Assembly (NCBI RefSeq): GCF_964204645.1
Contig: NW_027437437.1
Span: forward strand, 1 to 64,000
Reading direction: 5' to 3'
Length of the DNA stretch: 64,000 nucleotides
Origin: Tubulanus polymorphus
Taxonomy: Eukaryota; Nemertea; Palaeonemertea; Tubulaniformes; Tubulanidae
The translations under genes and the position numbers were made by a program. A model generated the notes under the pieces. The model had not been told where the DNA came from, did no database searches, and worked only from the letters and a program-made list of their open reading frames with translations. Of the stretch, positions 9,721-18,247 are shown in pieces. Position 1 is the stretch's first letter. Every line of letters starts with the position of its first letter.

Positions 9721-10965
9721 AGTGGGAGTTATATAAGTCCTTCTAAGATTTCTAGAATATCTAATGCTATTAAAGCAGAAAGATCACATCATATAATTAC
9801 ACATAATCCTTCTAACATTAATCCTGATGAAACTTTATATGTAAGAATTCCTCGATTAACATAAAATACTTTTTATGTTCCAAATAGTATTTATTTATCA
9901 GCCGATATAAAAGTAATCGGTAATAATAATAATTATGTTGTTGATAATGTTGGAAGGTATTTGATTAAAAAGTTAACAATAAAGATTGGTCCAGAAACAG
10001 TTTTCTCATTAGATGATTATAATTTATTTATGCATTATAAAGATTTATGGTTAACTAAAGAAAATAGAAATAATATGATATTTCAAGGCATCCAATCAGA
10101 AAACCAAAATAAATTAAGATCAGAAGCTAATAGCGCAATATTAACTAATGCTGTAGATAAATTGATAAAAAGTATATATGGAAGCAAATATAAAATTCCA
10201 TTGGACTTTGAATTGATAAATAACAATGCACCTTTATATAAATACGCAATTCAAGAAGACGTTATATTCGAAATAACATTTGCTCCTGTTAATGAAATTG
10301 TAATATCTAGCGTTAATAAAGATATGAGTTATAAATTATCGAATATATGTTTCGAATATGATACAGTAACTGATGAAAATATTTCAAGTATAATTCAAAC
10401 TCAATACAATCAAGGAGTTTCATTATTATATGATTATATTGATAAATTTAAAACCGTAACTATTAATGCAAATGATGAAATTATTAATGAGAATATTAAC
10501 TTCCCAAGAAGATCTATTAAAGGTATATTAATATTTTTTACCATTGCAACATATACTAATTGTGCAATAAATGTTGATAATTATTATAATCCTGAAATAA
10601 CAAAAGTAGAAATAACTATCGAAGGAATAGCAAATAAAACATTTTGTCAAGGAATGAGAATGATAGATCAATGGCCAGAAATTAGAAAACATTTTATGAA
10701 TGAAAAAGTAAAATCATTTGAAAATTGTAATATTAATCAAATTGATTATTATACCGGTAATAAATATGCGTTATGGTTAGATTTTAGAACAACAGAGGAT
10801 AATTCATTACATGGTTCTGGAAAAAAATTACAGAACACTAAAGATGGAATACAATTATTCATGACAAAGAAAAGAGGAGACAAAAATTTTAAAATGCACA
10901 TTTATATTATATCTGACGCGCAATTAAATATTGTAAATTCACAATTACATAGTGTTATGTATTAA
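9718..10965 (+). pseudogene. MCP: major capsid protein (hexon, double jelly roll) with one stop
   Basis: A 415-codon frame broken only by TAA at codon 49 (9862-9864); copy B has CAA there. Supporting features are the N-terminal RIPRLT, GIQSENQNKLRSEAN, YGSKYKIPLDFEL, FEITFAP, FPRRSIKGILIFF, YYTGNKYALWLDFRT, LHGSGKKLQNTKDGIQL and the C-terminal YIISDAQLNI...HSVMY. These match the layout of Maverick/adintovirus double-jelly-roll capsid proteins and the family length. The gene lies after the membrane protein and before the zinc-finger gene. The first 48 codons are separated by the stop, so full-length capsid would need readthrough. A TTG or downstream start at 9961 would lack the first strands. 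Copy C carries the same stop. Confidence 0.85.
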
Positions 10966-10997
10966 AATTTTAACTTTAATAAAAATATATATAATAA

Positions 10998-11819
10998 ATG
11001 GAAGGAGGTAAAGTATATAAACATATTCCATACATCGATACACATGAAAATAATGATGGTTTATATTATGTAATACCTTGTAATATAGCTTTGATATTTG
11101 ATCCTATTTTCAAAATTTATGAAACTAAACTAATAGAAATCGATAATAATAAAAGTGAAGTTGTTGATAATTTAAGTAATGTAATTGATAATAATGTAAT
11201 ACCTACTACAGTAATACCTACTACAGTAATACCTACTACATCTAATAATGTAATACCTACTACATATAATAATGCAATAATATTAAATGTTAGTGAAAAT
11301 AGAAATTATTGTGATTATTGTAAAGGTGAATTTTCAAACGCTCCATCAAATTGGAATCAACATATGAATACAAATTCACATATTACTAATGTTATAGAAT
11401 GTGTTGGTTTAAAAGAATTTATAGAACACCCATTTAGATATGTTACAAAGTTTGTTTCAAATCAAAAAGTAAATGGTAAAGAATTATATGAAGATTTTTT
11501 ATTAGCAACACCTAATAAAGATGAATTAGATTTAACTGATGCTAATAAAATATTAGGATCAAACATTGTAAATGAAATATTAGGAGCAAACACTAAAAAA
11601 GATGATAATGAAAATGGTGCCGTATGGCACCCACATGGTGATATAGTTACAGATATTGATATTAAAGATTATGTGGACACACTTTTGGTGAAAGATAAAG
11701 AAGAAACTTTTGATGATGCGGTAGAAAGGATGAATAAGTATAACAATAAAACAACTATTGATGATGATACGGTAGAGAGTTTGAATAAATTGTTAGGGTC
11801 TGATAGTGAAAGTGATTAA
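10998..11819 (+). CDS. 273-aa C2H2 zinc-finger protein with VIPTT repeats
   Basis: Last plus-strand gene of the block. Residues 66-89 contain four VIPTT repeats (15-bp DNA repeats at 11196-11264). Residues 105-128 form a C2H2 zinc finger (C105, C108, H122, H128). Residues 205-216 carry the ENGAVWHPHGDI insertion (27-bp micro-element 11616-11642). The C-terminus is acidic. The finger is similar in style to those at the polymerase N-terminus, so a nucleic-acid-binding or genome-packaging role is possible but unproven. Copies A and C differ at residue 135 (Cys in A, Arg in C). The start is preceded by AT-rich ...ATATAATAAATG. Confidence 0.75.
   Translation: MEGGKVYKHIPYIDTHENNDGLYYVIPCNIALIFDPIFKIYETKLIEIDNNKSEVVDNLSNVIDNNVIPTTVIPTTVIPTTSNNVIPTTYNNAIILNVSENRNYCDYCKGEFSNAPSNWNQHMNTNSHITNVIECVGLKEFIEHPFRYVTKFVSNQKVNGKELYEDFLLATPNKDELDLTDANKILGSNIVNEILGANTKKDDNENGAVWHPHGDIVTDIDIKDYVDTLLVKDKEETFDDAVERMNKYNNKTTIDDDTVESLNKLLGSDSESD
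11196..11264 (+). repeat. 15-bp tandem repeat encoding VIPTT
   Basis: Three contiguous copies and one spaced copy of GTAATACCTACTACA inside the zinc-finger gene. They keep the frame, so copy-number change would be tolerated. Confidence 0.85.
11616..11642 (+). repeat. 27-bp in-frame palindromic micro-element (zinc-finger gene)
   Basis: The core GGTGCCGTATGGCACC is an inverted repeat, and the unit ends in GGTGAT. It is flanked by GAAAAT on the left and ATA on the right. The same unit lies in the integrase gene (13725-13751) and in copy B (25128-25154). Confidence 0.8.
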
Positions 11820-12193
11820 GATATTAATTATATTTAATTCAAATAATAATATTAGTTGAAAATTGTATAAAATAATAGAAAATAAAAAGGGGGTTTTAAG
11901 TATTTAAGGTATCTAATACATATCTAATACATATTATTTGAAAATACCTTAAATTATATTTCTTTTTTAAATTTATGTTGAAACCTCAGTAATAATAAAT
12001 AACCTTTATTATTTTCAAACTTATTCATACATTTGTTGAAAAAATAAAAATAAATTGGTTGAAAATTGTATAAATAATATTTATTTTAAAAAGGGGGTTT
12101 TAAGTATTTAAGGTATCTAATAGGGTAACAGGTATTAGGGTATCAGGTATTGGGGTATCTAATAGGGTATCTAATACATAGGTATATAAATAG
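11820..12193. repeat. convergent intergenic region with ~205-bp partial tandem duplication
   Basis: Between the convergent gene blocks. GGGGGTTTTAAGTATTTAAG plus flanks occurs at about 11888 and about 12093. Between them, on the minus strand (11954-12028), is a decayed duplicate of the last 25 codons of the ATPase gene (NNKGYLLLLRFQ versus NNKGSKLLLRLQF). The second unit ends in imperfect GGTATCTAATAGG repeats (12109-12185). The T-rich and A-rich runs may serve as 3' ends for both blocks. Confidence 0.7.
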
Positions 12194-12754
12194 TTATTTT
12201 ATAAATCTATATTCATATGGAAATTGTAGTCTCAGTAATAATTTTGAACCTTTATTATTCTTTAATTTATTCATATATTCATCATATAATTCAGTAGGTA
12301 TAATTTGATTTTCTTCCAATGATTGTTGCATAGATTTTCTATCTTTATTGTAGAATAAAACTAGAAATCTTATATTCTCCCTAAAGTCTTTAACAATTGA
12401 ATTATATTTTTGATTTATTTTTGATTTCTCTAACTTTTGAATCATGTAAATTTGCGCAATCATCTACAATGAATAATGTATTTGATCCTTTATAAGTATC
12501 AATTGCTATTTTTATACAATTATCTAAATTTCTTTTACTGTTTTAGGATCTAATATAATAAACTTTTGTATCTTAACTATGCTTCTATTATATGTTTTAT
12601 TCATTTCATAAGTGGGGCAGAATAATATTATATTATCAAAATGATTCTTATAAATAGTTTCTAACAAGTCTAATATGAAATGTGTTTTACCACAATTAGT
12701 TACACCAGTTATTAACATATTATGCGGTTCAAATATAAATAAATCTTTATTCAT
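12194..12754 (-). pseudogene. A32/FtsK-type packaging ATPase, degraded
   Basis: The N-terminal frame (12524-12754) has Walker A GVTNCGKTH (residues 17-25) and a following ILFCPTYEMN strand. After a frameshift near 12535 the Walker B-like NTLFIVDDCAN is readable at about 12450-12485. The C-terminal part (12194-12463) resumes with NSIVKDFRENIRFLVLFYN. Between Walker B and that point the segment expected for this ATPase family (ending near an LTQQ-type sensor) appears to be missing, so there is probably also a small deletion. This is the genome-packaging ATPase family of Mavericks and other double-jelly-roll viruses. The start overlaps the integrase stop by 8 bp. Confidence 0.75.
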
Positions 12755-13865
12755 TTATTCTTTTAATTTTACTAGATAAAATCCATTCATTAAATTTATC
12801 ATCGTATCCTTTATATTTCACCAAAGAATACTTTTTTCGTTTAAGTGTTTTTGTTTTCAATACTTTTTCTATTTTGTATTCTATTTCATCTGGATTTGGT
12901 ACAAGTGATAATTCTTGTTCATAGAAATAACCTAATATTTCTTCATCTTTTAGATCTTCTAATTTATAAACAAAAGGTTTAGTTAATATTATCTTTTTAA
13001 TCTTGAATATTTCTTCTGTAAAATTTGGGGTATAACCTTTATAAAATGTTTTTCTATATTTAGATATTCTTACGTGTTGTCCAATTTTAAATTTAGGTTC
13101 TCCGAAATCATGTGTAACAAATGCTCCATATAAATTATTCCAAACTATTTCCGAATTATCTTCTTTTCTAGCTTGTATAGGTTTCATATTTATAGAACTA
13201 TGTTTAGAATTATTATAACCTTTCACTAAATCATCTAACACATCGATATATTTATATGTTTCATTAGCAGTAAAATATTTCCACATTCTAGTTTTCAATG
13301 TTTTATTAAATCTTTCTATAATAGATGCTTTTTTATCTGAATGTGTTGAAAAATAATCTACATCGTTATCAGATAATAGTTTTTTAAAATGTTTGTTATA
13401 AAATTCCTTACCTTCATCAAATTGTATCCTATCTGGAATAGCTTCTTTAAATATTGATTTAAAAGCATTTGTCACTTCTATAACAGTTTTATTTTTGATT
13501 GGAATTGACCATGCGTATCTACTGAATATGTCTATAACATTCAGTATCCAGAAATATCCTTTGTTGTATTCTTCTAAGTTCTTCATGTCAAGCAAATCAG
13601 CTTGCCATTGTTGATCGATATATGAAACCATAACTTTTCTTGTTAAATAAGTTTTATCCATTTTCTTGTGGATTTGATATGTTGGTTGATTTTGTAACCA
13701 TGATTTTAATTCACTATATTTTATATCACCGTGTGGGTGCCATACGGCACCACCACCATTTTCATTATCAGATTTAATTTTATCCCATAATTCTGAAACG
13801 TTAGAATATGATACTTCACTTTCTGGGTTATAATATAAATCTCTTAAATATTGTTCTTTTTTCAT
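12747..13865 (-). CDS. retroviral-type integrase with chromodomain
   Basis: A 372-residue intact ORF. The rve core shows D90 (WQADLLDM), D150 (QFDEGKEFYN) and E184 (ASIIERFNKTLK), a complete DDE triad. Residues ~260-325 form an SH3-like region (FKIGQHVRISKYRKTFYKGY). Residues ~326-370 are a chromodomain (YKIEKVL...YSLVKYKGY...NEWI). Maverick integrases of this type insert the element and make 5-6 bp target duplications, which fits copy C. An in-frame GAVWHPHGD micro-element (residues 39-47) lies in the N-terminal region upstream of the core. It does not disrupt the frame. Confidence 0.93.
   Translation of the reverse strand: MKKEQYLRDLYYNPESEVSYSNVSELWDKIKSDNENGGGAVWHPHGDIKYSELKSWLQNQPTYQIHKKMDKTYLTRKVMVSYIDQQWQADLLDMKNLEEYNKGYFWILNVIDIFSRYAWSIPIKNKTVIEVTNAFKSIFKEAIPDRIQFDEGKEFYNKHFKKLLSDNDVDYFSTHSDKKASIIERFNKTLKTRMWKYFTANETYKYIDVLDDLVKGYNNSKHSSINMKPIQARKEDNSEIVWNNLYGAFVTHDFGEPKFKIGQHVRISKYRKTFYKGYTPNFTEEIFKIKKIILTKPFVYKLEDLKDEEILGYFYEQELSLVPNPDEIEYKIEKVLKTKTLKRKKYSLVKYKGYDDKFNEWILSSKIKRINE
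13725..13751 (-). repeat. 27-bp in-frame palindromic micro-element (integrase gene)
   Basis: Same unit as 11616-11642, read on the minus strand as GAVWHPHGD. The flanks are GAAAAT, then an extra GGTGGT, and ATA on the other side. Confidence 0.8.
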
Positions 13866-13871
13866 TCTATT

Positions 13872-14321
13872 TTAATCCATTAATATTAATCTTGGTTTAT
13901 TTTCAATGACTTTATCATTTGACTTATTTGGTATGATAGGTTTGTTGTCATTGGAATCATTATTGTTATCATCAGATTTGAATTTTGATTCATATATTAC
14001 GCCGGAGAATATAATAATTGTGATTAACCCAATTGTAATATATAAGTAATTATGAGCTGTGCTGAATCTATTAGATGGATTATTATTTGAATCAATATCA
14101 GATAAAGTCTGTGATTCATTTATATCAGTTAATTTCTTTTTCTTAGCTTTTTTTAATTCTGAAGATCTTTTACCTAATTCTCTTGCCCATTTCATTTGTT
14201 TCTCTATATCAGTTAATTTCTTTTTCTTAGCTTTTTTTAATTCTGAAGATCTTTTACCTAATTCTCTTGCCCATTTAATTTGTTTTTCAGATCTAGCCTT
14301 TTTCTTAACGCTATCACTCAT
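13872..14321 (-). CDS. lysine-rich repeat + single-TM protein (149 aa)
   Basis: Residues 12-39 and 40-67 are a 28-residue tandem duplication (EKQIKWARELGKRSSELKKA..., one residue different). The DNA repeat is 84 bp (14122-14289). The repeat is strongly basic with KKKKL at its end. Residues 92-110 form a transmembrane helix (YLYITIGLITIIIFSGVIY), followed by an Asp/Asn-rich tail. A basic DNA-binding or core-type role tethered to a membrane is conceivable, but no family is recognised. It starts 6 bp upstream of the integrase region, and its ATG overlaps the TGA of the upstream gene (ATGA). Confidence 0.7.
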   Translation of the reverse strand: MSDSVKKKARSEKQIKWARELGKRSSELKKAKKKKLTDIEKQMKWARELGKRSSELKKAKKKKLTDINESQTLSDIDSNNNPSNRFSTAHNYLYITIGLITIIIFSGVIYESKFKSDDNNNDSNDNKPIIPNKSNDKVIENKPRLILMD

Positions 14322-14916
14322 TTATTTTAGTTAATTTTTGTTCTGATTCATTTTCTGTTTCGACGTTTGGTTGTAGTACATCTGTTTCGTTCTTACCTGA
14401 TTTATATTCCATAGGCTTGATGTTCGAAAATGTAATGACACCAGTAGAAATTAATGTCATAACCGATCCTAATTGGAATGAAGCATAACCAACCCATTTT
14501 TGTAATAACTGTCATAACTAAGTAGTCATTTTTCAAATCACTATATAATTTATTTTCATCATCAATTGGTATTAACTGGTTACATAACTTAGAGTAACAT
14601 TTGACAATACCATCTGAAATAGAATCATTTATTCTAGCTAATCGAGCTTCTTCATAAATCTTAAAATATTTTATTACTTTATCGGGTTTCATAGAGTCTA
14701 GTTCTTGAAAAGTAATGATTCTATTTAAAACTCATTAGTTTTTCCACCGGCAATCAATAGTTCTATATGGTGCTTATAATATAAATAGTATTCATAATCT
14801 TTATTGTTATTAACTTGAATAGAATTAGAAACAACTGTATCTTTATTATCACTAATACCCAAATCATCTAATGTCTTTTCAATATCAATACTATTCTTAT
14901 TAGATTTCTTTGACAT
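14318..14916 (-). pseudogene. ~190-aa membrane protein, two frameshifts
   Basis: Starts MSKKSNKNSIDIEKTLDDLG at 14916 after a T-tract/TATAAATG. A frameshift near 14725 passes the coding signal to the frame with KVIKYFKIYEEARLARI. A second shift near 14500 leads to WVGYASFQLGSVMTLISTG (one transmembrane segment), then an acidic tail ending ...KLTKINE with TGA at 14318-14320. That TGA overlaps the next gene's ATG (ATGA), the kind of coupling expected of the intact gene and good evidence that the three pieces are one gene. Function unknown. Confidence 0.6.
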
Positions 14917-14935
14917 TTATATTAGAGAAAAAAAG
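14914..14935 (-). promoter_or_regulatory. T-tract + TATAAATG motif, minus strand
   Basis: Read on the minus strand, a run of seven T's is followed by CTCTAATATAAATG, ending in the ATG at 14916. Confidence 0.5.
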
Positions 14936-15755
14936 CAAAAAAAATATTATAAATATTCTTCAAATGATACTAGATAGTTAAAGTTAAAGAACTCTAGTAT
15001 TGACTACTGATACAAGCTAATTGAGTTTAAAGAATATCTATTTGAATCTATTCAAAATATAAAGTATTCTCTTTTGAAAAGAAAGTATTAAAAATATAAT
15101 AGAATTCACTAGCTAGTTGAAGTTATTGTTTTTTTATTATATTTTATTTGAATTAGGATTTAATATCTCACTACTATTGTCTATCTATAGGAGCGGTAAC
15201 TATAACTGTCCAGATAAGTCATTTCGGATTCTCGATAATAAATCCTAAAACTGAAAATAAATTCAAAGAAACGACTGGTGGAAATATTATTTCATAAACA
15301 CATATATTTATTATGTAAATTTTAGCGATCGATAATAGAACAATGGAGAACAATAGAAATGCGGTCCAATCGGACCGGTTATTGCGCAATACACGGTTAT
15401 ATTTTTATTCTGTAAACTACAACATTCACACATAGAAATGTAACCAATCAATATTGAGCAGCTGTTTCAGTCAACAACGATCAATAATAGAACAATGGAG
15501 AACAATAGAAATGCGGTCCAATAGGACCGGTTATTGCGCAATACACAGTTAACAGTAAACAATACAATACAGAACAACCGCCGCCATTAACAACGATCAA
15601 TAATAGAACAATGGAGAACAATAGAAATGCGGTTCAATCGGACCGGTTATTGCGCAATATTTAGTTAACAGTAAACAATACAATATTAAAACAGATATAT
15701 ACAATCGGGATTACATTTTTGATATCTATATTACAAAGACCTTCAGTGTTATAAT
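14936..15755. promoter_or_regulatory. 820-bp noncoding control region with iterons
   Basis: No convincing gene on either strand. It lies upstream of the main minus-strand block and downstream of the small 59-aa ORF. The right half holds three ~66-bp repeats (15326-15660). The left half holds AT-rich sequence with GACTACTGATAC/TAGCT motifs where copies A and C differ at three bases. A promoter or replication-origin function is inferred from position only. Confidence 0.45.
15326..15660 (+). repeat. three-copy ~66-bp palindromic iteron array
   Basis: Copies start at 15326, 15478 and 15594. Each reads CGATC(G/A)ATAATAGAACAATG..., contains CGGTCC-AATC-GGACCG (6-bp arms; AATA in copy 2 and a T change in copy 3) and ends in the perfect palindrome ATTGCGCAAT. 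Copies 2 and 3 also share the following AGTTAACAGTAAACAATACAAT. Spacings of 152 and 116 bp rule out a CRISPR. Confidence 0.85.
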
Positions 15756-15935
15756 TTATAATTTTGTCCAGAATTCTTTAATTACTGGATTGTTTCCAAT
15801 CATTTCTTCAATTTCTGGTAAATATCTGACTACTTCACTAAATGCTAATCCTAATATTTTGAATTTTTCATATTTTATTAATCTACCTACTCTTCTCAGT
15901 TTTCTTTCAAAACCGGCACTGATATCTCCACTCAT
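15756..15935 (-). CDS. 59-aa basic/helical small protein
   Basis: MSGDISAGFERKLRRVGRLI...EEMIGNNPVIKEFWTKL. A short basic N-terminal helix is followed by an acidic helix. The frame is identical in copy C (53600-53779). Codon use matches the element. It is not recognised. It lies upstream of the iteron array and downstream of the 56-aa ORF on the same strand. Confidence 0.5.
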   Translation of the reverse strand: MSGDISAGFERKLRRVGRLIKYEKFKILGLAFSEVVRYLPEIEEMIGNNPVIKEFWTKL

Positions 15936-16051
15936 TTTCTTAGTTTTCGATTATTTGAGTCCCAACAGCAATTTAAGTCGCGTTGCTGGTAATTTTGGTA
16001 ATTGTAGTTCGCGCGGTAATTGTTTATTATGTATTACATCACTCAGAGTTT

Positions 16052-16156
16052 TCACCATTTCTTGATGATAGTCCAAATGTTCTTATAATTTTGTGAAGTT
16101 TGTTCGTCAATTACGAGAGTTTCATCCTCCATTTCTATTGATTCCTGAGTTTCACT
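16052..16156 (-). pseudogene. truncated acidic small ORF
   Basis: The last 34 codons of the 56-aa ORF seen whole in copy C (53896-54066). The 5' part is lost at the copy A breakpoint at 16156. Confidence 0.6.
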
Positions 16157-16376
16157 ATAAAATTTTCATCGTTATAACGTTCATTCCTAAATCTGTTGTT
16201 TTATGACTGTGGTATTGAGTTTCTGTATCTGGATGATTGCTGATAGTCGGAAATTAAAAATACTTCAACAACTCATTAGAATATTGCTGGGCTTAATAAC
16301 TTGGGTTTAATAAGGGCTATTTATAGACCAACAGTTGAAGTATTTAAATGATAGGCTAATTTAGTTCAAAGCCTAC
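16157..16376. other. flank of copy A, no gene
   Basis: Non-element sequence. A 12-bp inverted repeat AAATACTTCAAC / GTTGAAGTATTT lies at about 16258 and 16333; nothing else is recognised. Confidence 0.4.
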
Positions 16377-16997
16377 CGTGCAACAATTTTTCTGGGGACA
16401 TGAGAAAACTGAACGCCAGTTTCATCGAGATTCCAAATATGCATCGGTTGAGCATTTAGCAATACTTTTGTGGCCGATCTAAAGAACATTCCAACCTTCT
16501 TAACATTCATGCACTGATGTCGGATTGCCGCAGTGCCCTCTGGCTTTCGGAGTGCAACAGTGGGGTTTCTGGTTTTGAAGCCAGCCCAGAACTGGTCACT
16601 TGGGATAATCTAAAAGTAAAATATATATACCAGTATTAATTATAAGGGATAAACAACAACCTTTAAGTGAAAATCGTTGGCCTACCTGTTTAAATGGTGT
16701 CCCCCTTTTTAAGGCGAGATCACCTGCATATTTCAATAGATTTCCCTTTGAAAAACCGTAACCGAGGTCTGCACGGTTTTTCGCAAAATCCGCAAGTTTT
16801 GATTCATCTGCCTCAGACAGATTCGTCGGTCGACCTAGTTTCCTTCCTGCAGGAATTTTCCCACTTATTCGGTCATGTAATGTTGATTTTGGTACGCCAA
16901 AGTTTTTTGCTGCCGATAATATTGACATCCCATTCTGAACAGCCTCAACAGCTTCACCCATTTGCACTTCTGTCCAACGCCGATACACTTTTGACAT
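16377..16997 (-). pseudogene. pogo/Tigger-type transposase fragment, two exons
   Basis: Exon 1 (16686-16997) encodes MSKVYRRWTEVQMGEAVEAV..., a psq-type helix-turn-helix with GVPKSTLHDRISGKIPAGR, as in pogo/Tigger/jerky proteins. The donor GTAGGC (16680-16685) and acceptor TTTTAG bound an ~76-bp intron. Exon 2 (16377-16609) encodes WAGFKTRNPTVALRKPEGTA and WNLDETGVQFSHVPRKIVAR, where NLDET holds the first catalytic Asp of the DDE domain. A possible donor (GTAGGC) ends exon 2. The rest of the DDE domain is not present to the left, where copy A begins, so the gene is cut. It could be host-domesticated or simply a dead transposon. Confidence 0.7.
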
Positions 16998-16999
16998 AG

Positions 17000-18157
17000 G
17001 CCTAAGTATGGCTCACTCGTCTTTGAGAATAAGAGACCTATTGCATTAATCCTTCAATTCAAGTTGCTATACAACCTTTTATACGGATATTTACCTTATA
17101 TATATAAACATGTATTTGCCATTAGCCATACAATTCAGTAAAACTTTTCCCGTCCAGATTTTGAAACATCATTTGACTCAATTTTTCCTCCTAGAAAATT
17201 GCTTTAGCTCATTCCAATGTTCGCAGTAAAAGTGACTGTAGCATGTATGATTCCCATCCATCAATTTTGTCTTGTTTCGTATTTTTAGCGAAAATCTCGA
17301 AAAAGTCTGACGTCGAGGCAGGTGGTGGCCAGACAAAGACATATTCTTGGGAAATATTTAAAGACGCATGGCAAACACACTTATTGTTCACTTTTTTCCC
17401 ATCCTTATTTTGAAATTGAAGTATTGTAATAAACTATTGATTTATTTTTGTTGATCAACGCAACTAGTTTTGTTGTTTTCTTTCTTAATTTACATTTGAA
17501 TTGGATGGTCATCTTGCGTAGGAGTCAGTTTGTCATCGAAGCAATAGAGTCTAACTTGTTGACGTCTCAGACGCAGCGGGGCAGGGCGGTCATTATATTG
17601 TGGACTTATCCAAATTACACTTACACATCCCAACGTGTTTCAGTGTGTAAACTCCGTCGTACTCGGCATTATAGGACAGTGAGGAATTGAGTTTTAGTCA
17701 CCTGAGCCCTCGGCTTGATTGGACCAAAAAGACCTTAACTGACTTCACAGAATTTGATTATGAGTCAAGGATTTTCTAAATTTCTGAATGCTTTCTCTGG
17801 TTTTAAGATCAATTCAAATTCAATCTTCAAAATATTTTATTGAAAGAAATTCTACTGAAGACAGATTTTGAAATGAAGGATATATCCAGGCAAATAATTA
17901 CAGCAAAATCAACTGATGATCATCAAGGTGAAGTTTTCATTCATCTTCGGCTAATTTGTCTACCCCTGATGATCGAAGCATTTTGGTTACTCGCGCCAAT
18001 TAGTCAGCCACAGTCGATTTTCATGCCATCTGACCTCTTTCCATCTGTAATTAAGCAATCAAATGTAAGAATTACTTAGGTAAGGAGCGGAATAATATAT
18101 AGATATCTTATGAGTTTGTTCTGAAAATCTATTACTACAGTCTCGTAGAGCATAGAC
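17000..18157. other. intergenic, no gene recognised
   Basis: Mixed-composition sequence with short random ORFs (for example 17209-17391 minus and 17448-17690 plus) lacking family features. Confidence 0.5.
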
Positions 18158-18247
18158 ACCAAGCCACGTGGCATTGGTATTTTAAGGGCTATTCAGTTTA
18201 CTCCAAAACAAGTCAATGATTAACATTAAAAAAGCTTCATATCAAGG
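18158..18247 (+). repeat. dispersed ~90-bp repeat, copy 1
   Basis: Shares AAGCCACGTGG-ATTGGTATTT, AAGGGCTATTC, CCAAAACAAGTC and AAGCTTCATATCAA with 60404-60485 at about 85% identity by eye. Confidence 0.75.

Larger units (their letters stand above)
1..16156 (+). mobile_element. Maverick/Polinton copy A (partial)
   Basis: AT-rich endogenous virus-like transposon carrying family B DNA polymerase, capsid-type genes, integrase and ATPase. Every base seen aligns to 37845-54000 at a constant offset of 37844 with no indel. Only a handful of substitutions were noticed, for example at 9526, 9843, 11400 and 12846 and three near 15014-15026. The left end is cut by the window. On the right the match stops abruptly at 16156 with no terminal repeat, inside a small minus-strand ORF. 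The two copies share all their disabling mutations. Confidence 0.93.

Noticed and set aside
12109-12185. Telomere-like GGGTATC repeats
   Set aside because: Irregular units, internal to the element and between convergent genes; a local minisatellite is the simpler view.
15150-15310. Minus-strand hydrophobic frame IFPPVVSLNLFSVLGFIIENPK
   Set aside because: Short, no good start codon and an in-frame TGA. It could be a dead small membrane gene but cannot be supported.
15326-15660. CRISPR-like array of three repeats
   Set aside because: Repeats are ~66 bp with unequal spacers of ~85 and ~50 bp, the second spacer is partly repeated downstream of copy 3, the setting is eukaryotic and no cas genes are present.
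17209-18079. Short ORFs in the 17-18 kb region
   Set aside because: No motif, no homologue inside the window and unremarkable composition; probably chance.
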